Shown here in pieces: positions 43,892 through 53,132 of a stretch of DNA of 64,000 nucleotides (position 1 is the stretch's first letter; each line of letters opens with the position of its first letter). The position numbers were made by a program, and so were the translations under genes. The notes below the pieces were generated by a model, which did no database searches, had not been told where the DNA came from, and saw only the letters and a list, made by a program, of their open reading frames with translations. Source of the DNA: Kitasatospora sp. NBC_00374. GTDB lineage: Bacteria; Actinomycetota; Actinomycetes; Streptomycetales; Streptomycetaceae. The stretch lies in the NCBI RefSeq assembly GCF_041434935.1, contig NZ_CP107964.1, positions 2,046,001-2,110,000 on the forward strand. Direction: 5' to 3'.

Positions 43892-44452
43892 CTACCCCAC
43901 GGGAACGACGACCCGGGCCCAGGTCGGGGCCCGTAGGCCGACGGCCCGGCAGTGCGCGACGATCCGCTCGGCGGCGATCCGGGCGGTGCGGACGGCGGCC
44001 GGCTCCACGCCGAGTGCGGAGGCGAGCTGGGCCTCGGTCCAGCCCCGGTCGGTGAGGATCAGGACGATGCCGGGTCGGGTCCGGCGCTGCTCGCGGCCGA
44101 TCGCCATCAGCTCGGCGTCACTGCGGCGCGAGGCCTGTTCGCCCAGGTCGATCAGGTCACGCAGCTGGTGGCCGAACAGTCGCCGTTCGGTCGGGGTGAG
44201 CCCGCCCCAGACGCCGTCGCTCTCACCGAGCACCAGGGCGTGGCGCAGACAGGCCTCGCGGACCGGGCAGTGCCGGCAGACCTGCTTGGCCGCCTCGACC
44301 CGGGGCCCGGCGTCCTGCCTGCGCACCCCGAAGAAGAGGTCCGGGTCAACCTGACGGCAGCCCGCGGCCTCCAGTCCGGGCAGCAGTCCGGCGCGGGCCG
44401 GCGCGCGGCGGGCCGTGGCGGCCGGCGCCCTGGTGATCGACTGTACGGACAT
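43892..44452 (-). CDS. WhiB-family regulator with C-terminal helix-turn-helix extension
   Basis: This 186-residue protein has the WhiB core with the four [4Fe-4S] cysteines C32, C59, C62 and C68 (GCRQVDPDLFF; VCRHCPVREACL) and the G-V-W-G-G turn at 80-84, followed by LTPTERR. Wbl proteins usually end soon after this. Here a further 90 residues contain an apparent helix-turn-helix (DRGWTEAQLASALGVEPAAV, about 135-155). ATG 44452 has GGGAGG eight bases upstream; the longer frame to 44665 is Pro/Arg-rich and not family-like. Wbl proteins act as redox or NO-sensitive partners of sigma factors. Confidence 0.9.
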   Translation of the reverse strand: MSVQSITRAPAATARRAPARAGLLPGLEAAGCRQVDPDLFFGVRRQDAGPRVEAAKQVCRHCPVREACLRHALVLGESDGVWGGLTPTERRLFGHQLRDLIDLGEQASRRSDAELMAIGREQRRTRPGIVLILTDRGWTEAQLASALGVEPAAVRTARIAAERIVAHCRAVGLRAPTWARVVVPVG

Positions 44453-44834
44453 GGGCGGCCTCCCTGGTCGAGCTGGTCCCACACCAGGGAGGACGACTGC
44501 GGCGGGGTCGGCGGTTCGACCGTACGGCCTCGAAATCACCGACCCGGGGGTTGGCCGGGACGGTGCCGTTCTCCCCTGGTCCGGAGCGCCGGGAGTGGCT
44601 TCGGGGGCTGGTCGTCGGAGTGCCGGGGGCCGTGCGCCGTCGAACCTCCGGGGCCACCGGGCCACGGGTCCGACCTGGGGTCCGGCGGGGTCGGAAGGCC
44701 AGGGCCCCGGGCGTGTCGTGATGATTGTGTGATGCTCAGTATGCAGGCTTGTTATTCAGGTGCTGATCCCTCTAATCTCCCGAGCAGCCCGCTACTGCGG
44801 GCGCCCGGAATGCGGCACGCCCAACCCTGCCCAC
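44453..44834. other. 382-base region between WhiB gene and riboswitch
   Basis: Upstream region of the leftward whiB-like gene and the rightward Rpf gene; no gene is supported. A less GC-rich segment near 44715-44770 (TGATGATTGTGTGATGCTC, TTGTTATTCAGG) probably holds the promoter for the riboswitch-Rpf transcript. Confidence 0.5.
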
Positions 44835-44985
44835 CGCGCCACGGGACGACCGAAAGACCTTGGGCAGGGGCGGGGGACCCAGGTTTTTCCGCCGACCCCC
44901 CTCGGCTTGGGGTGAAGCCGCGCCCAGCGCGCGGCCGGGCCACCTCCCGGTCCGAACCCGACAGCTCACCTCGCAGGCGTGCGGA
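44835..44985 (+). ncRNA. c-di-AMP riboswitch (ydaO/yuaA type)
   Basis: The leader of the Rpf gene carries the conserved pieces of ydaO riboswitches in order: GACGACCGAAAGACCTTGGG, GGGGACCCAGG, GGGGTGAAGCCG, and the 3' block CCGAACCCGACAGCTCACCT followed by CGCAGGCGT. By established knowledge, actinobacterial ydaO elements sit before rpf and other cell-wall hydrolase genes and reduce their expression when c-di-AMP is high. The element ends about 15 bases before the start codon, so control could act by termination or by masking GGAGAGG. Exact boundaries are approximate. Confidence 0.9.
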
Positions 44986-44997
44986 GAGGGATATCTG

Positions 44998-46014
44998 ATG
45001 GTCTTTTCGGGTTCCGGGCGTCACCGCCGTCCCACCCAGGCCGACCGGGCCGTCGCGGCCGCCGGTGTGGCGGGTGTCGGCCTCGCGCTTCCGCTGCTGA
45101 CCGCGACCGGCGCGCACGCCGCCCCCGCCGACACCTGGCAGGCGGTCGCCCAGTGCCAGACCGGCGCGGACTGGAACGGCAACCCCGGCACCGGGCACTA
45201 CGGCGGACTCGGGCTCACCCTGCGGACCTGGGTGGCGTACGGCGGCGACGAGTTCGCCTCGCAGCCCGACCACGCCACGCCCGAGCAGCAGATCGCCGTC
45301 GCCGAGCGGCTGCTCGCCGGCCACGGCCCGAGCCTCTGGCCCACCTGCGGCCCCGCCGCCGGACTGCCCGCGCCGGCGGCCACCCCGGCCCCGACCGCCA
45401 CCCCGACCGAGTCCACGCCGAACACCGGCGCCCGGGTCCGGGGTGACGGCGCGGCCACGCCGCAGTACTTCACGCCGTCCACCGCCCCCGAGGCGACCAC
45501 GGCGCCGTCCCTGCCCGGCACCGCCGACGCGGCCCCGCCGACCTCGACCGACCTGACGGGCGGCCTGCCCGGCGGCCTGCCGACCGACCAGCCGACCGGT
45601 CTGCCCACCGGCCAGCCGACGACCGCGCCCCAGCCCGGTGTCACCCCGCCGGCCACCCCGGCCCCCGGGGAGTCCACCGCGACCACCCCGGGCACCCCGG
45701 CGCCGACCGGCACGGCACCGACCGGCACCGCGCCGACCACCGACCTGCCGGTGCCGGGCGCCTCCCCGACCGGCGCGCCGACGACCGGTCCGGACGCGAC
45801 CGCGCCGACGACCGCGGCCACCGCGACCGTCACGCCGGCCGCGGCCACCACGGTGCCCGCCCCGGCGAGCACCTACACCGTCGCGGCCGGCGACACGCTC
45901 TCCACCATCTCGGACTCGCTGACGCTGGGCGGCTGGAAGCAGCTGGCCGCACAGAACCCCACGGTCGGCAACCCCGACCTGATCCGCCCGGGCCAGGTGC
46001 TGAACCTGCCCTGA
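44998..46014 (+). CDS. Secreted Rpf-domain protein with LysM, catalytic Glu apparently replaced
   Basis: This 338-residue protein has a signal peptide (1 to about 42, ending GAHA-A), then a resuscitation-promoting factor domain (about 43-120: DTWQAVAQCQTGADWNGNPG and YGGLGLTLRTWVAYGGDEF, with two cysteines). A Pro/Thr/Ala-rich linker of about 170 residues follows, and then a C-terminal LysM (YTVAAGDTLSTISDSLTLGG). In active Rpf proteins the segment is CESGGNW; here it is C53-Q54-T55-G-A-D-W, so the catalytic glutamate of this lysozyme-like fold is glutamine. It is exported and should bind peptidoglycan, but may not cleave it in the usual way. ATG 44998 has GGAGAGG upstream and lies behind a c-di-AMP riboswitch. 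Confidence 0.9.
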   Translation: MVFSGSGRHRRPTQADRAVAAAGVAGVGLALPLLTATGAHAAPADTWQAVAQCQTGADWNGNPGTGHYGGLGLTLRTWVAYGGDEFASQPDHATPEQQIAVAERLLAGHGPSLWPTCGPAAGLPAPAATPAPTATPTESTPNTGARVRGDGAATPQYFTPSTAPEATTAPSLPGTADAAPPTSTDLTGGLPGGLPTDQPTGLPTGQPTTAPQPGVTPPATPAPGESTATTPGTPAPTGTAPTGTAPTTDLPVPGASPTGAPTTGPDATAPTTAATATVTPAAATTVPAPASTYTVAAGDTLSTISDSLTLGGWKQLAAQNPTVGNPDLIRPGQVLNLP

Positions 46015-46037
46015 GCGAAGGGTTTCGACTCCGTCCA

Positions 46038-46080
46038 CGGGCGGTTCCGGCGGGTGCCCAGCACCTGCCGGGGCCGCCCG
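46038..46080 (+). terminator. Terminator of the Rpf gene
   Basis: A 19-bp stem (CGGGCGGTTCCGGCGGGTG with three wobble pairs to its partner) around the loop cccag, 24 bases after the stop. Confidence 0.8.
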
Positions 46081-46185
46081 CGGCGCGTTCGGGGCGTCGC
46101 GGGCGGCCCCACCCCGGGCGACGCGTACGGCCCCTGGCAGACTGATGCCCGCGGCCCGTGCCCGACGATCCAGACCCGAGGTTCC

Positions 46186-47115
46186 ATGCAGTCGCTGCTG
46201 TCCGGTTTCGCCCCGATCTGGGTGCTCACCGCGGTCGGCTATCTGGTGGCACGGACCGGGCTGCTGGGCGAGCAGGCGGAGACGGTGCTCGGCCGGTTCG
46301 TCTTCCATGTGGCGATGCCCGCCGCGCTGTTCACGATGCTGACCGGGGCTCGGCTGGACACGTTCGCGAACACCGCGATGCTGGCGTTCGCCGCGGGGAC
46401 GGTCTTCGCCACCGGGCTGGGCTTCCTCGCCGGGCGCCGGCTGTTCCACCGCAGGCCCGCCGACCGGGCGATCAGCGGGATGGCGGCCGGGTACGTGAAC
46501 TCGGCCAACCTGGGCATCCCGGTCGCCGTCCAGGTTCTCGGTGACGCCTCGTTCGTGGCCCAGATCCTGCTGTTCCAGGTGCTGTTGGTGTCCCCGGTGA
46601 TCCTCGCCCTGCTGGACGCGGGCACCGGCCGGGGCCGGGGCGGGCTCGGCCGGATGCTGATGCTGCCGGTACGCAATCCGATCATCATGGCCTCGGCGCT
46701 GGGCGCCCTGCTCTCGGCCGCGGGCCTGCACCTGCCGGCCGCGCTGGCCCGCCCCGGCGCGCTGCTCGGTGCGGCCGCCGTCCCGACCGCGCTGATCACT
46801 CTCGGGATGTCGCTGCACGGCCGCGGCGGCGCGGGCGCGGGCGGGCGGGCCGAGGTCGGCGTGGCCGTCGTCCTGAAGACCCTGGTCCAGCCGCTGGCCG
46901 CCCTGGCCGTCGGCGGTCTGCTGCTGGACCTGCCGCGGCATCAACTGCTGGCGGTGGTGCTCTGCTCCGCCCTGCCGACCGCGCAGAACGCCTTCGTCTA
47001 CGCCCGCGAGTACGGGCTGAGCACGGCCCTGGCCCGGGACTCCGTGCTGACCTCGACCCTGGTGTCGATGGGCACCCTGTCGCTGGTGTACGCGGCCCTG
47101 GGGCCCACGCACTGA
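46186..47115 (+). CDS. AEC-family (auxin efflux carrier-like) transporter
   Basis: This 309-residue membrane protein has about ten hydrophobic segments in the two-bundle AEC layout. It starts [20 protein letters not shown], with [19 protein letters not shown] at the conserved unwound helix of bundle one and [16 protein letters not shown] in the other. Bacterial members export malate, malonate or similar small organic acids, and the substrate here is unknown. ATG 46186 is used; upstream CCGAGG is a weak ribosome site. Confidence 0.87.
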   Translation: MQSLLSGFAPIWVLTAVGYLVARTGLLGEQAETVLGRFVFHVAMPAALFTMLTGARLDTFANTAMLAFAAGTVFATGLGFLAGRRLFHRRPADRAISGMAAGYVNSANLGIPVAVQVLGDASFVAQILLFQVLLVSPVILALLDAGTGRGRGGLGRMLMLPVRNPIIMASALGALLSAAGLHLPAALARPGALLGAAAVPTALITLGMSLHGRGGAGAGGRAEVGVAVVLKTLVQPLAALAVGGLLLDLPRHQLLAVVLCSALPTAQNAFVYAREYGLSTALARDSVLTSTLVSMGTLSLVYAALGPTH

Positions 47116-47252
47116 CCCGGCGTCACACCGCCGGAGGAACGTACCGGACGGGCGCTATTGACGCAACCATGACATTGACGGACCATCATGCTGGCGCGCG
47201 CCGCAGTTCCTCCCCCGTTCCGTCCCCTACGGACCCCCACAGGAGGACAGTC

Positions 47253-48602
47253 ATGCGACTGCCCCGCCGAGGGAAGCCCGCCGCGGCCACCGCCGTGCTG
47301 CTGGCCCTCGCCCTCGCGTCCCCCCTCACGACCCAGGCCGCCGCGCGCCCCGCGGCTCCCGACAGCGCCGCCGTCGCGGCCGACACCGCCCGGCAGTACG
47401 TCGTCGAGGGCCCCCACACCGTCGCCGACCGCTCCGCGATCGCCGCCACCGGCGCCGCCGTCGACGCCGTCCGCACCGACTCCGTCGTCGTCACCGCCAC
47501 CCCGGCCGAGGCCGCCCGGGTGCGGGCGCTCGGCTGGGGCCTCGCGCCGCTGCCCGGCCGCGAGGACGGCGCCGACGGCAGCCCGCAGGCCGTCGACGCG
47601 CCCGCCGACTTCCCGTCGGCCGACTCCGGCTACCACAACTACGCCGAGGCCACCGCGGACATCGACGCCGTGGTCGCCGCGCACCCCGACATCATGAGCA
47701 AGCGCGTCATCGGCACCTCGTACGAGGGCCGGGCGATCGTCGCCGTGAAGATCAGCGACAACGTCGGCACCGACGAGAACGAGCCCGAGGTGCTGTTCAC
47801 CGCCCACCAGCACGCCCGCGAGCACCTCACCGTCGAGATGGCCCTCTACCTGCTGCACGAGTTCGGCGACAAGTACGCCACCGACAGCCGGATCGCGGGC
47901 GCGGTGAACAGCCGGGAGATCTGGGTGGTGCCCGATCTCAACCCGGACGGCGGCGAGTACGACATCGCGACCGGCCGCTACCGCAGCTGGCGCAAGGACC
48001 GCCAGCCCAACTCCGGCGGCAGCGGCGTCGGCACCGACCTCAACCGCAACTGGAACTACAAGTTCGGCTGCTGCGGCGGTTCCTCCGGCTCCACCTCCAG
48101 CGAGACCTACCGGGGCAGCGCGCCGGAGTCCGCCAAGGAGACCAAGGTGGTCGCCGACTTCGTCCGCACCCGGGTGGTGGGCGGCAAGCAGCAGATCACC
48201 GCCGCCATCGACTTCCACACCTACAGCCAACTGGTGCTCTGGCCGTTCGGCTGGACCACCGCCAACACGACCACCGGCATGACGGCGGACGAGTACAACA
48301 CCTTCGCCACCCTCGGCCGCACCATGGCCGGCACCAACGGCTACACCCCCGAGCAGTCCAGCGACCTGTACATCACCGACGGGTCCATCGACGACTGGCT
48401 GTGGGGCGTCCACCGGGTCTTCGCCTACACCTTCGAGATGTACCCGGGCCCGAACGGCAGTAGCGGCTTCTACCCGCCCGACGAGGTGATCGGACGGGAG
48501 ACCAGCCGCAACCGCGAGGCCGTCCTGCGCCTGGTGGAGACCGCCGACTGCATGTACCGGGTGATCGGCAAGCAGCAGCAGTACTGCGGCATCGCCGCCT
48601 GA
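47253..48602 (+). CDS. Secreted M14 zinc carboxypeptidase
   Basis: This 449-residue exported metallopeptidase removes C-terminal amino acids. It has a signal peptide (1 to about 32), a propeptide-like region (about 33-120, [20 protein letters not shown]), then the M14 domain. Zinc ligands are H187 and E190 in HQHAREH and the His in [12 protein letters not shown]. Substrate-binding [13 protein letters not shown] follows, and the catalytic Glu lies in [16 protein letters not shown] precedes ATG 47253 by seven bases. The cysteine pair in FGCCGG and the one near the C-terminus may form disulfides. Confidence 0.93.
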   Translation: MRLPRRGKPAAATAVLLALALASPLTTQAAARPAAPDSAAVAADTARQYVVEGPHTVADRSAIAATGAAVDAVRTDSVVVTATPAEAARVRALGWGLAPLPGREDGADGSPQAVDAPADFPSADSGYHNYAEATADIDAVVAAHPDIMSKRVIGTSYEGRAIVAVKISDNVGTDENEPEVLFTAHQHAREHLTVEMALYLLHEFGDKYATDSRIAGAVNSREIWVVPDLNPDGGEYDIATGRYRSWRKDRQPNSGGSGVGTDLNRNWNYKFGCCGGSSGSTSSETYRGSAPESAKETKVVADFVRTRVVGGKQQITAAIDFHTYSQLVLWPFGWTTANTTTGMTADEYNTFATLGRTMAGTNGYTPEQSSDLYITDGSIDDWLWGVHRVFAYTFEMYPGPNGSSGFYPPDEVIGRETSRNREAVLRLVETADCMYRVIGKQQQYCGIAA

Positions 48603-48959
48603 CGGCGGCCCGACCGCGGCCTGCCCGGCCGCGGTCGGGAGCACGCGAACTCGACGGCGGGTCGGCCGAGGTGACGGAAGCTCCGGGGCCCGCCCTCACC
48701 CGAACTGCGGCACCGGTCACTCCCGGTGCCGCACGACACCACCGCCCGTCACCGACCGTCACCGCGCCTGCCCGGCCGCGCGCCGGGCCCACGAAACCGG
48801 CCGTACCCGGCCGAACCCGGCCCCCTAACCGGCGGTCAACTGCGACCCGGACAGCGTGGCCTCGTACGCAGCCCGCAGGAAAGGGTCGGCCCCCGGGCGT
48901 ACGCTGAGGTGGTTGAGCCCGGTCAGTACCTCTGCGCACAGGATCAGGGGGTGGGAACG
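48603..48959. other. 357-base intergenic region with terminator hairpin
   Basis: No gene is supported. At 48609-48639, CCCGACCGCGGCC pairs perfectly with its complement around tgccc, a good terminator seven bases after the carboxypeptidase stop. The rest should hold the promoter of the permease gene; I see no definite element. Confidence 0.6.
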
Positions 48960-50534
48960 ATGCATGGTCCCCCCGGACAACCCACTCCGCCGCCGCCCGC
49001 CGCACCCACGGTGATCAGTTCCAGGGCCGGCGAGAAGGGCCTCAAGACCGGCGCACTCGGCCTGGTCTCCTCGGTGGCCATCGGTCTGGCCTCCACCGCT
49101 CCCGCGTACAGCCTCGCCGCGACCCTCGGCATCATCGTGGTCGGGGTCGGCCTGCAGGCACCGATCATCACCGTCCTGGCGTTCATCCCGATGCTGCTGA
49201 TCGCGTACGCCTACAAGGAGCTCAACGCGTCCGACCCGGACTGCGGCACCACGTTCACCTGGAGCGCCCGGGCCTTCGGGCCGCGCACCGGCTGGATGGG
49301 CGGCTGGGGCATCGTGGTCGCCGACATCATCGTGATGGCGAACCTCGCCCAGATCGCCGGCGTCTACGGCTTCCGGCTGTTCGGATTCGACGGACTGGCC
49401 GAGAACACGACGTGGACCACCGTCGCGGGAGTCGTGTGGATCATCGTGATGACGGCGATCTGCTACATCGGCATCGAGATCTCGGCCGCCCTGCAGCGCT
49501 GGCTGCTGTGCATCGAGGTCGTGATGCTGGTGCTGCTCTCGGTCACCGCCCTGGTGAAGGTGTACGGGGACAGCCCGCCCGACACCGCGATCAGCATCGA
49601 CGCGTCCTGGTTCAACCCGTTCGAGGTGTCCTCCTCCACGGCCTTCACCGCCGGCATCCTGGCCGCCGTCTTCATCTACTGGGGCTGGGACACGGCCGTC
49701 TCGGTGAACGAGGAGACCGCCGACGCCGCGCGCACCCCCGGCCGGGCGGCGGTCATCTCCACCGTCCTGCTGCTGCTCATCTACGTCCTGGTCTCCACCT
49801 CGGCGCAGGCGTTCGCGGGCATCGGCACGGAGGGCATCGGGCTGGGCAACGAGGACAACTCCGGGGACGTGCTGTCCTCGCTCGGCGGCGCCGTCTTCGG
49901 CAGCGCCGGGCTGGGCTGGTTCCTCACCAAACTGCTGATCTTCATGGTGCTGACCTCCTCCGCGGCCTCCACCCAGACCACCATCCTGCCGACCGCCAGG
50001 ACCACCTTCTCGATGGCCGCGCACAAGGCCATCCCCCGCCAGTTCGCCCGGGTGCACCACCGCCACCTCACGCCGACCTGGTCCACCGTCGGCATGGGCC
50101 TGGCCTCCATCGCGTTCTACGTCCTGCTCACCGCGATCAGCGGCAACGTGCTCGCCGACTCGATCGCCTCGGTCGGCCTGGCCATCGCCTTCTACTACGG
50201 CCTGACCGGCTTCGCCTGCGTCTGGTACTACCGCAAGGTGCTCACCAGAAGCGTGCGGGACTTCGTCTTCAAGGGCCTGATGCCGCTGCTCGGCGGCCTG
50301 ATGCTGCTGTACTTCTTCTGCTACGGCGCCTTCGACGTCTACGCCGACCCCGACTACGGCTCCACCTCGATCGACCTGCCGATCTTCGGCGAGACCGGCG
50401 GTGTGACCGTCATCGGCATCGGTGCCCTGGTGCTCGGCGTGGTGCTGATGCTGATCCAGTGGGCGGTCGACGGCCCCTGGTTCCGGCACCCCGACGTCCC
50501 GGTCAGCGCCGCCGACCCGGCCGACGCCCCGTGA
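48960..50534 (+). CDS. APC-family amino acid/polyamine permease
   Basis: This 524-residue transporter has twelve hydrophobic segments. The first helix has the APC unwound motif (SSVAIGLASTAPAYSLAATL) and the sixth region reads AVFIYWGWDTAVSVNEETAD, a substrate-site variant common in actinobacterial APC permeases. ATG 48960 follows GGGGGTGGGAACG; the longer frame from 48726 is not family-like. The next gene, a saccharopine-dehydrogenase-like enzyme, starts seven bases after the stop, so the transported compound may be its substrate or product. Confidence 0.9.
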   Translation: MHGPPGQPTPPPPAAPTVISSRAGEKGLKTGALGLVSSVAIGLASTAPAYSLAATLGIIVVGVGLQAPIITVLAFIPMLLIAYAYKELNASDPDCGTTFTWSARAFGPRTGWMGGWGIVVADIIVMANLAQIAGVYGFRLFGFDGLAENTTWTTVAGVVWIIVMTAICYIGIEISAALQRWLLCIEVVMLVLLSVTALVKVYGDSPPDTAISIDASWFNPFEVSSSTAFTAGILAAVFIYWGWDTAVSVNEETADAARTPGRAAVISTVLLLLIYVLVSTSAQAFAGIGTEGIGLGNEDNSGDVLSSLGGAVFGSAGLGWFLTKLLIFMVLTSSAASTQTTILPTARTTFSMAAHKAIPRQFARVHHRHLTPTWSTVGMGLASIAFYVLLTAISGNVLADSIASVGLAIAFYYGLTGFACVWYYRKVLTRSVRDFVFKGLMPLLGGLMLLYFFCYGAFDVYADPDYGSTSIDLPIFGETGGVTVIGIGALVLGVVLMLIQWAVDGPWFRHPDVPVSAADPADAP

Positions 50535-50541
50535 GGCCACG

Positions 50542-51786
50542 ATGAGGATCCTGCTGGTCGGCGCGGGCGGGGTGGGCACGGCCGCCACCCGGATCGCCGT
50601 CCGCCGCCCGTTCTTCGACGAGTTCGTGGTCGCCGACTACGACCCGGCGCGGGCCGAGGCCGCGGTCGGCGCGCTCGCCGGCCGGCCCGGCGGGGAGCGG
50701 TTCCGCCCCGCCGCCGTGGACGCCTCCAACCCCGCCGCCGTCACCGCGCTGCTCGCCGAGCACCACTGCGACGTGCTGTTCAACGCCACCGACCCGCGCT
50801 TCGTGCTGCCGCTGTTCGAGGCGGCCCTGGCGGGCGGGGCGCACTACCTCGACATGGCGATGTCGCTGTCCCGGCCGCACCCGGAACGGCCGTACCAGGA
50901 GTGCGGGGTCAAGCTCGGCGACGAGCAGTTCGCGCGGGCCCGCGCGTGGGAGGAGGCCGGCCGGCTGGCGCTGTGCGGGATGGGCGTCGAACCGGGGCTG
51001 TCGGACGTCTTCGCCCGCTACGCCGCCGACGAACTCTTCGACGACATCGAGGAGATCGGCGTCCGGGACGGCGCCGACCTGACCGTCGACGGCTATGACT
51101 TCGCGCCCTCGTTCAGCATCTGGACGACCATCGAGGAGTGCCTCAACCCGCCGGTCGTCTTCGAGTCCGGGCGCGGCTGGTACACCACCGAGCCGTTCAG
51201 CGAGCCGGAGGTGTTCGACTTCCCGGACGGGATCGGGCCGGTCGAGTGCGTCAACGTGGAGCACGAGGAGGTGCTGCTGATCCCCCGCTGGGTCGGCGCC
51301 CGCCGGGTGACCTTCAAGTACGGCCTGGGCCAGGACTTCATCGACGTGCTCAAGACCCTGCACCGGCTCGGCCTGGCCGCCACCGACCCGGTCACGGTCG
51401 GCAGCGCCGACGGCCCGGTCGGGGTCTCGCCGCGCGACGTCGTGGCCGCCTGCCTGCCCGACCCGGCCACCCTCGGGGACCGGATGCACGGGAAGACCTG
51501 CGCGGGCACCTGGGTCCGCGGCACCAGGGACGGCCGCCCCCGGGAGGTCTACCTCTACCACGTGGTGGACAACACCTGGTCGATGCGCGAGTACGGCTCC
51601 CAGGCGGTGGTCTGGCAGACCGCCGTCAACCCCGTGGTGGCCCTCGAACTCCTCGCCACCGGAGCCTGGTCCGGCGCCGGCGTCCTCGGCCCCGAGGCAC
51701 TGCCGCCGAAGCCCTTCCTCGACCTCCTCACCGCGTACGGCTCACCGTGGGCGATGCGTGAGGAGACACCCGCCGCACACGGCTGA
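50542..51786 (+). CDS. Saccharopine dehydrogenase-family oxidoreductase
   Basis: This 414-residue NAD(P)-dependent enzyme has the N-terminal Rossmann motif RILLVGAGGVGTAATRIAV with VVADYDPARAE, and the family block ALAGGAHYLDMAMSL followed by LCGMGVEPGLSDVFARYAAD. Members form or cleave a bond between an amino acid and a keto acid (saccharopine, carboxynorspermidine) or act on homospermidine-like compounds. Length and the GMGVEPGLSD block are closest to carboxynorspermidine-type enzymes by eye, but I cannot fix the substrate. It is translationally linked to the APC permease. Confidence 0.85.
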   Translation: MRILLVGAGGVGTAATRIAVRRPFFDEFVVADYDPARAEAAVGALAGRPGGERFRPAAVDASNPAAVTALLAEHHCDVLFNATDPRFVLPLFEAALAGGAHYLDMAMSLSRPHPERPYQECGVKLGDEQFARARAWEEAGRLALCGMGVEPGLSDVFARYAADELFDDIEEIGVRDGADLTVDGYDFAPSFSIWTTIEECLNPPVVFESGRGWYTTEPFSEPEVFDFPDGIGPVECVNVEHEEVLLIPRWVGARRVTFKYGLGQDFIDVLKTLHRLGLAATDPVTVGSADGPVGVSPRDVVAACLPDPATLGDRMHGKTCAGTWVRGTRDGRPREVYLYHVVDNTWSMREYGSQAVVWQTAVNPVVALELLATGAWSGAGVLGPEALPPKPFLDLLTAYGSPWAMREETPAAHG

Positions 51787-51875
51787 GCGGCCCCGCGCCC
51801 AATTGGCCACGGACGTTCGCCTGTACGAAAGATCCCCGTGGTCGGGCGCACGCCCCGGCCGGACACAACGTTGGC

Positions 51876-53132
51876 ATGCGAGTCGCCATCGTCACCGAGT
51901 CCTTCCCTCCTGAGGTCAACGGCGTCGCCCACAGCGTGCTGAGGACTGCGGAGCACCTGGTCCGCCGCGGCCACGAGCCGCTGGTCATCACCCCGGCTCC
52001 GGCCCGGGGTGCCCACTGCCCGCCGCACTCCTTCGGCCCGGACTCGACTCCGCTGCCGGTGGTGCGGGTCCCGTCGATCCCCCTGCCCGGCTACCCGCAG
52101 GTGCGGGTGGCCCTGCCCAGCCGGCGGCTGGCCGAAGCGGTCGCCGAGCACCGCCCCGACCTGGTCCACCTGGCGAGTCCGTTCGTACTCGGGGCCCGCG
52201 GGGCGCGGGTGGCCCAGCGCCTCGGGCTGCCCACGGTGGCCGTCTACCAGACCGACCTGGCCGGCTACGCCCAGGCGTACCGGGTCGGCCGCGGGGCCGG
52301 TTCGGCGCTCGCGTGGGCCCGGATCAGGTCGGTGCACGCCGCCGCGGACCGTACGCTCGCGCCCTCCACCCCCGCCGCGCAGGACCTGACCGCGCACGGG
52401 GTGCCCCGGGTACGGCTGTGGCCGCGCGGCGTGGACTCGGTCCGCTTCCACCCCTCGCACCGCGACGACGCCCTGCACCGCACCCTCGCCCCCGACGGCG
52501 AGCTGCTGGTCGGCTACGTCGGCCGGCTGGCCCCCGAGAAGCGGGTCGATCTGCTGGCAGGGGCCTGCGAGCTGCCCGGCGTGCGGGTGGTGGTGATCGG
52601 GGACGGGCCGAGCGGGCCGGCCCTGCGGGCGGCGATGCCGCGGGCGCTGTTCCTCGGCCGCCGCACCGGCGCCGAGCTGGCCCGCTGCTTCGCCACCCTC
52701 GACCTCTTCGTGCACACCGGGCCGCTGGAGACCTTCTGCCAGACCATCCAGGAGGCGATGGCCAGCGGCGTCCCGGTGGTCGCACCGGCCGTCGGCGGCC
52801 CGCTCGACCTGGTCGGGCACCACCGGACCGGCCTGCTGGTGCCGCCCCGGGACACCGCGGCCGTCACGCGGGCGGTCGCCGAGCTGGCCGCGGCCGGCCC
52901 CGAGGTCCGGACCGCCTACGGGCAGGCCGGGCGGGCCGACGTCACCGCCCGCACCTGGGAGGCGGTCGGCGACCTGCTGCTGCGCCACTACACCGAGGTG
53001 CTGGCCGAGCACCACGGCGCCCCGGTCCAGGCCCTGTACCCGACGGCCGACCGGGCCGCAGACACCGGCGCGGGCCCGGCCGCGGCCAGCTCGGCGACCG
53101 CCCGACAGCTGCCCGAGGAGCTCCCGGCATGA
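51876..53132 (+). CDS. GT4 glycosyltransferase (mannosyltransferase-like)
   Basis: This 418-residue GT-B enzyme starts with the GT4 loop VTESFPPEVNGVAHSVLRTA. It has the donor-binding blocks VGYVGRLAPEKRVDLLAGAC and FVHTGPLETFCQTIQEAMAS (E-x7-E), typical of GDP-mannose-dependent alpha-mannosyltransferases acting on lipids, such as the PimB/MgtA group. The last 40 residues are a disordered Ala-rich tail. It is the first of a chain of overlapping genes leading to a second GT4, an SGNH hydrolase and then mutAB. Confidence 0.92.
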   Translation: MRVAIVTESFPPEVNGVAHSVLRTAEHLVRRGHEPLVITPAPARGAHCPPHSFGPDSTPLPVVRVPSIPLPGYPQVRVALPSRRLAEAVAEHRPDLVHLASPFVLGARGARVAQRLGLPTVAVYQTDLAGYAQAYRVGRGAGSALAWARIRSVHAAADRTLAPSTPAAQDLTAHGVPRVRLWPRGVDSVRFHPSHRDDALHRTLAPDGELLVGYVGRLAPEKRVDLLAGACELPGVRVVVIGDGPSGPALRAAMPRALFLGRRTGAELARCFATLDLFVHTGPLETFCQTIQEAMASGVPVVAPAVGGPLDLVGHHRTGLLVPPRDTAAVTRAVAELAAAGPEVRTAYGQAGRADVTARTWEAVGDLLLRHYTEVLAEHHGAPVQALYPTADRAADTGAGPAAASSATARQLPEELPA

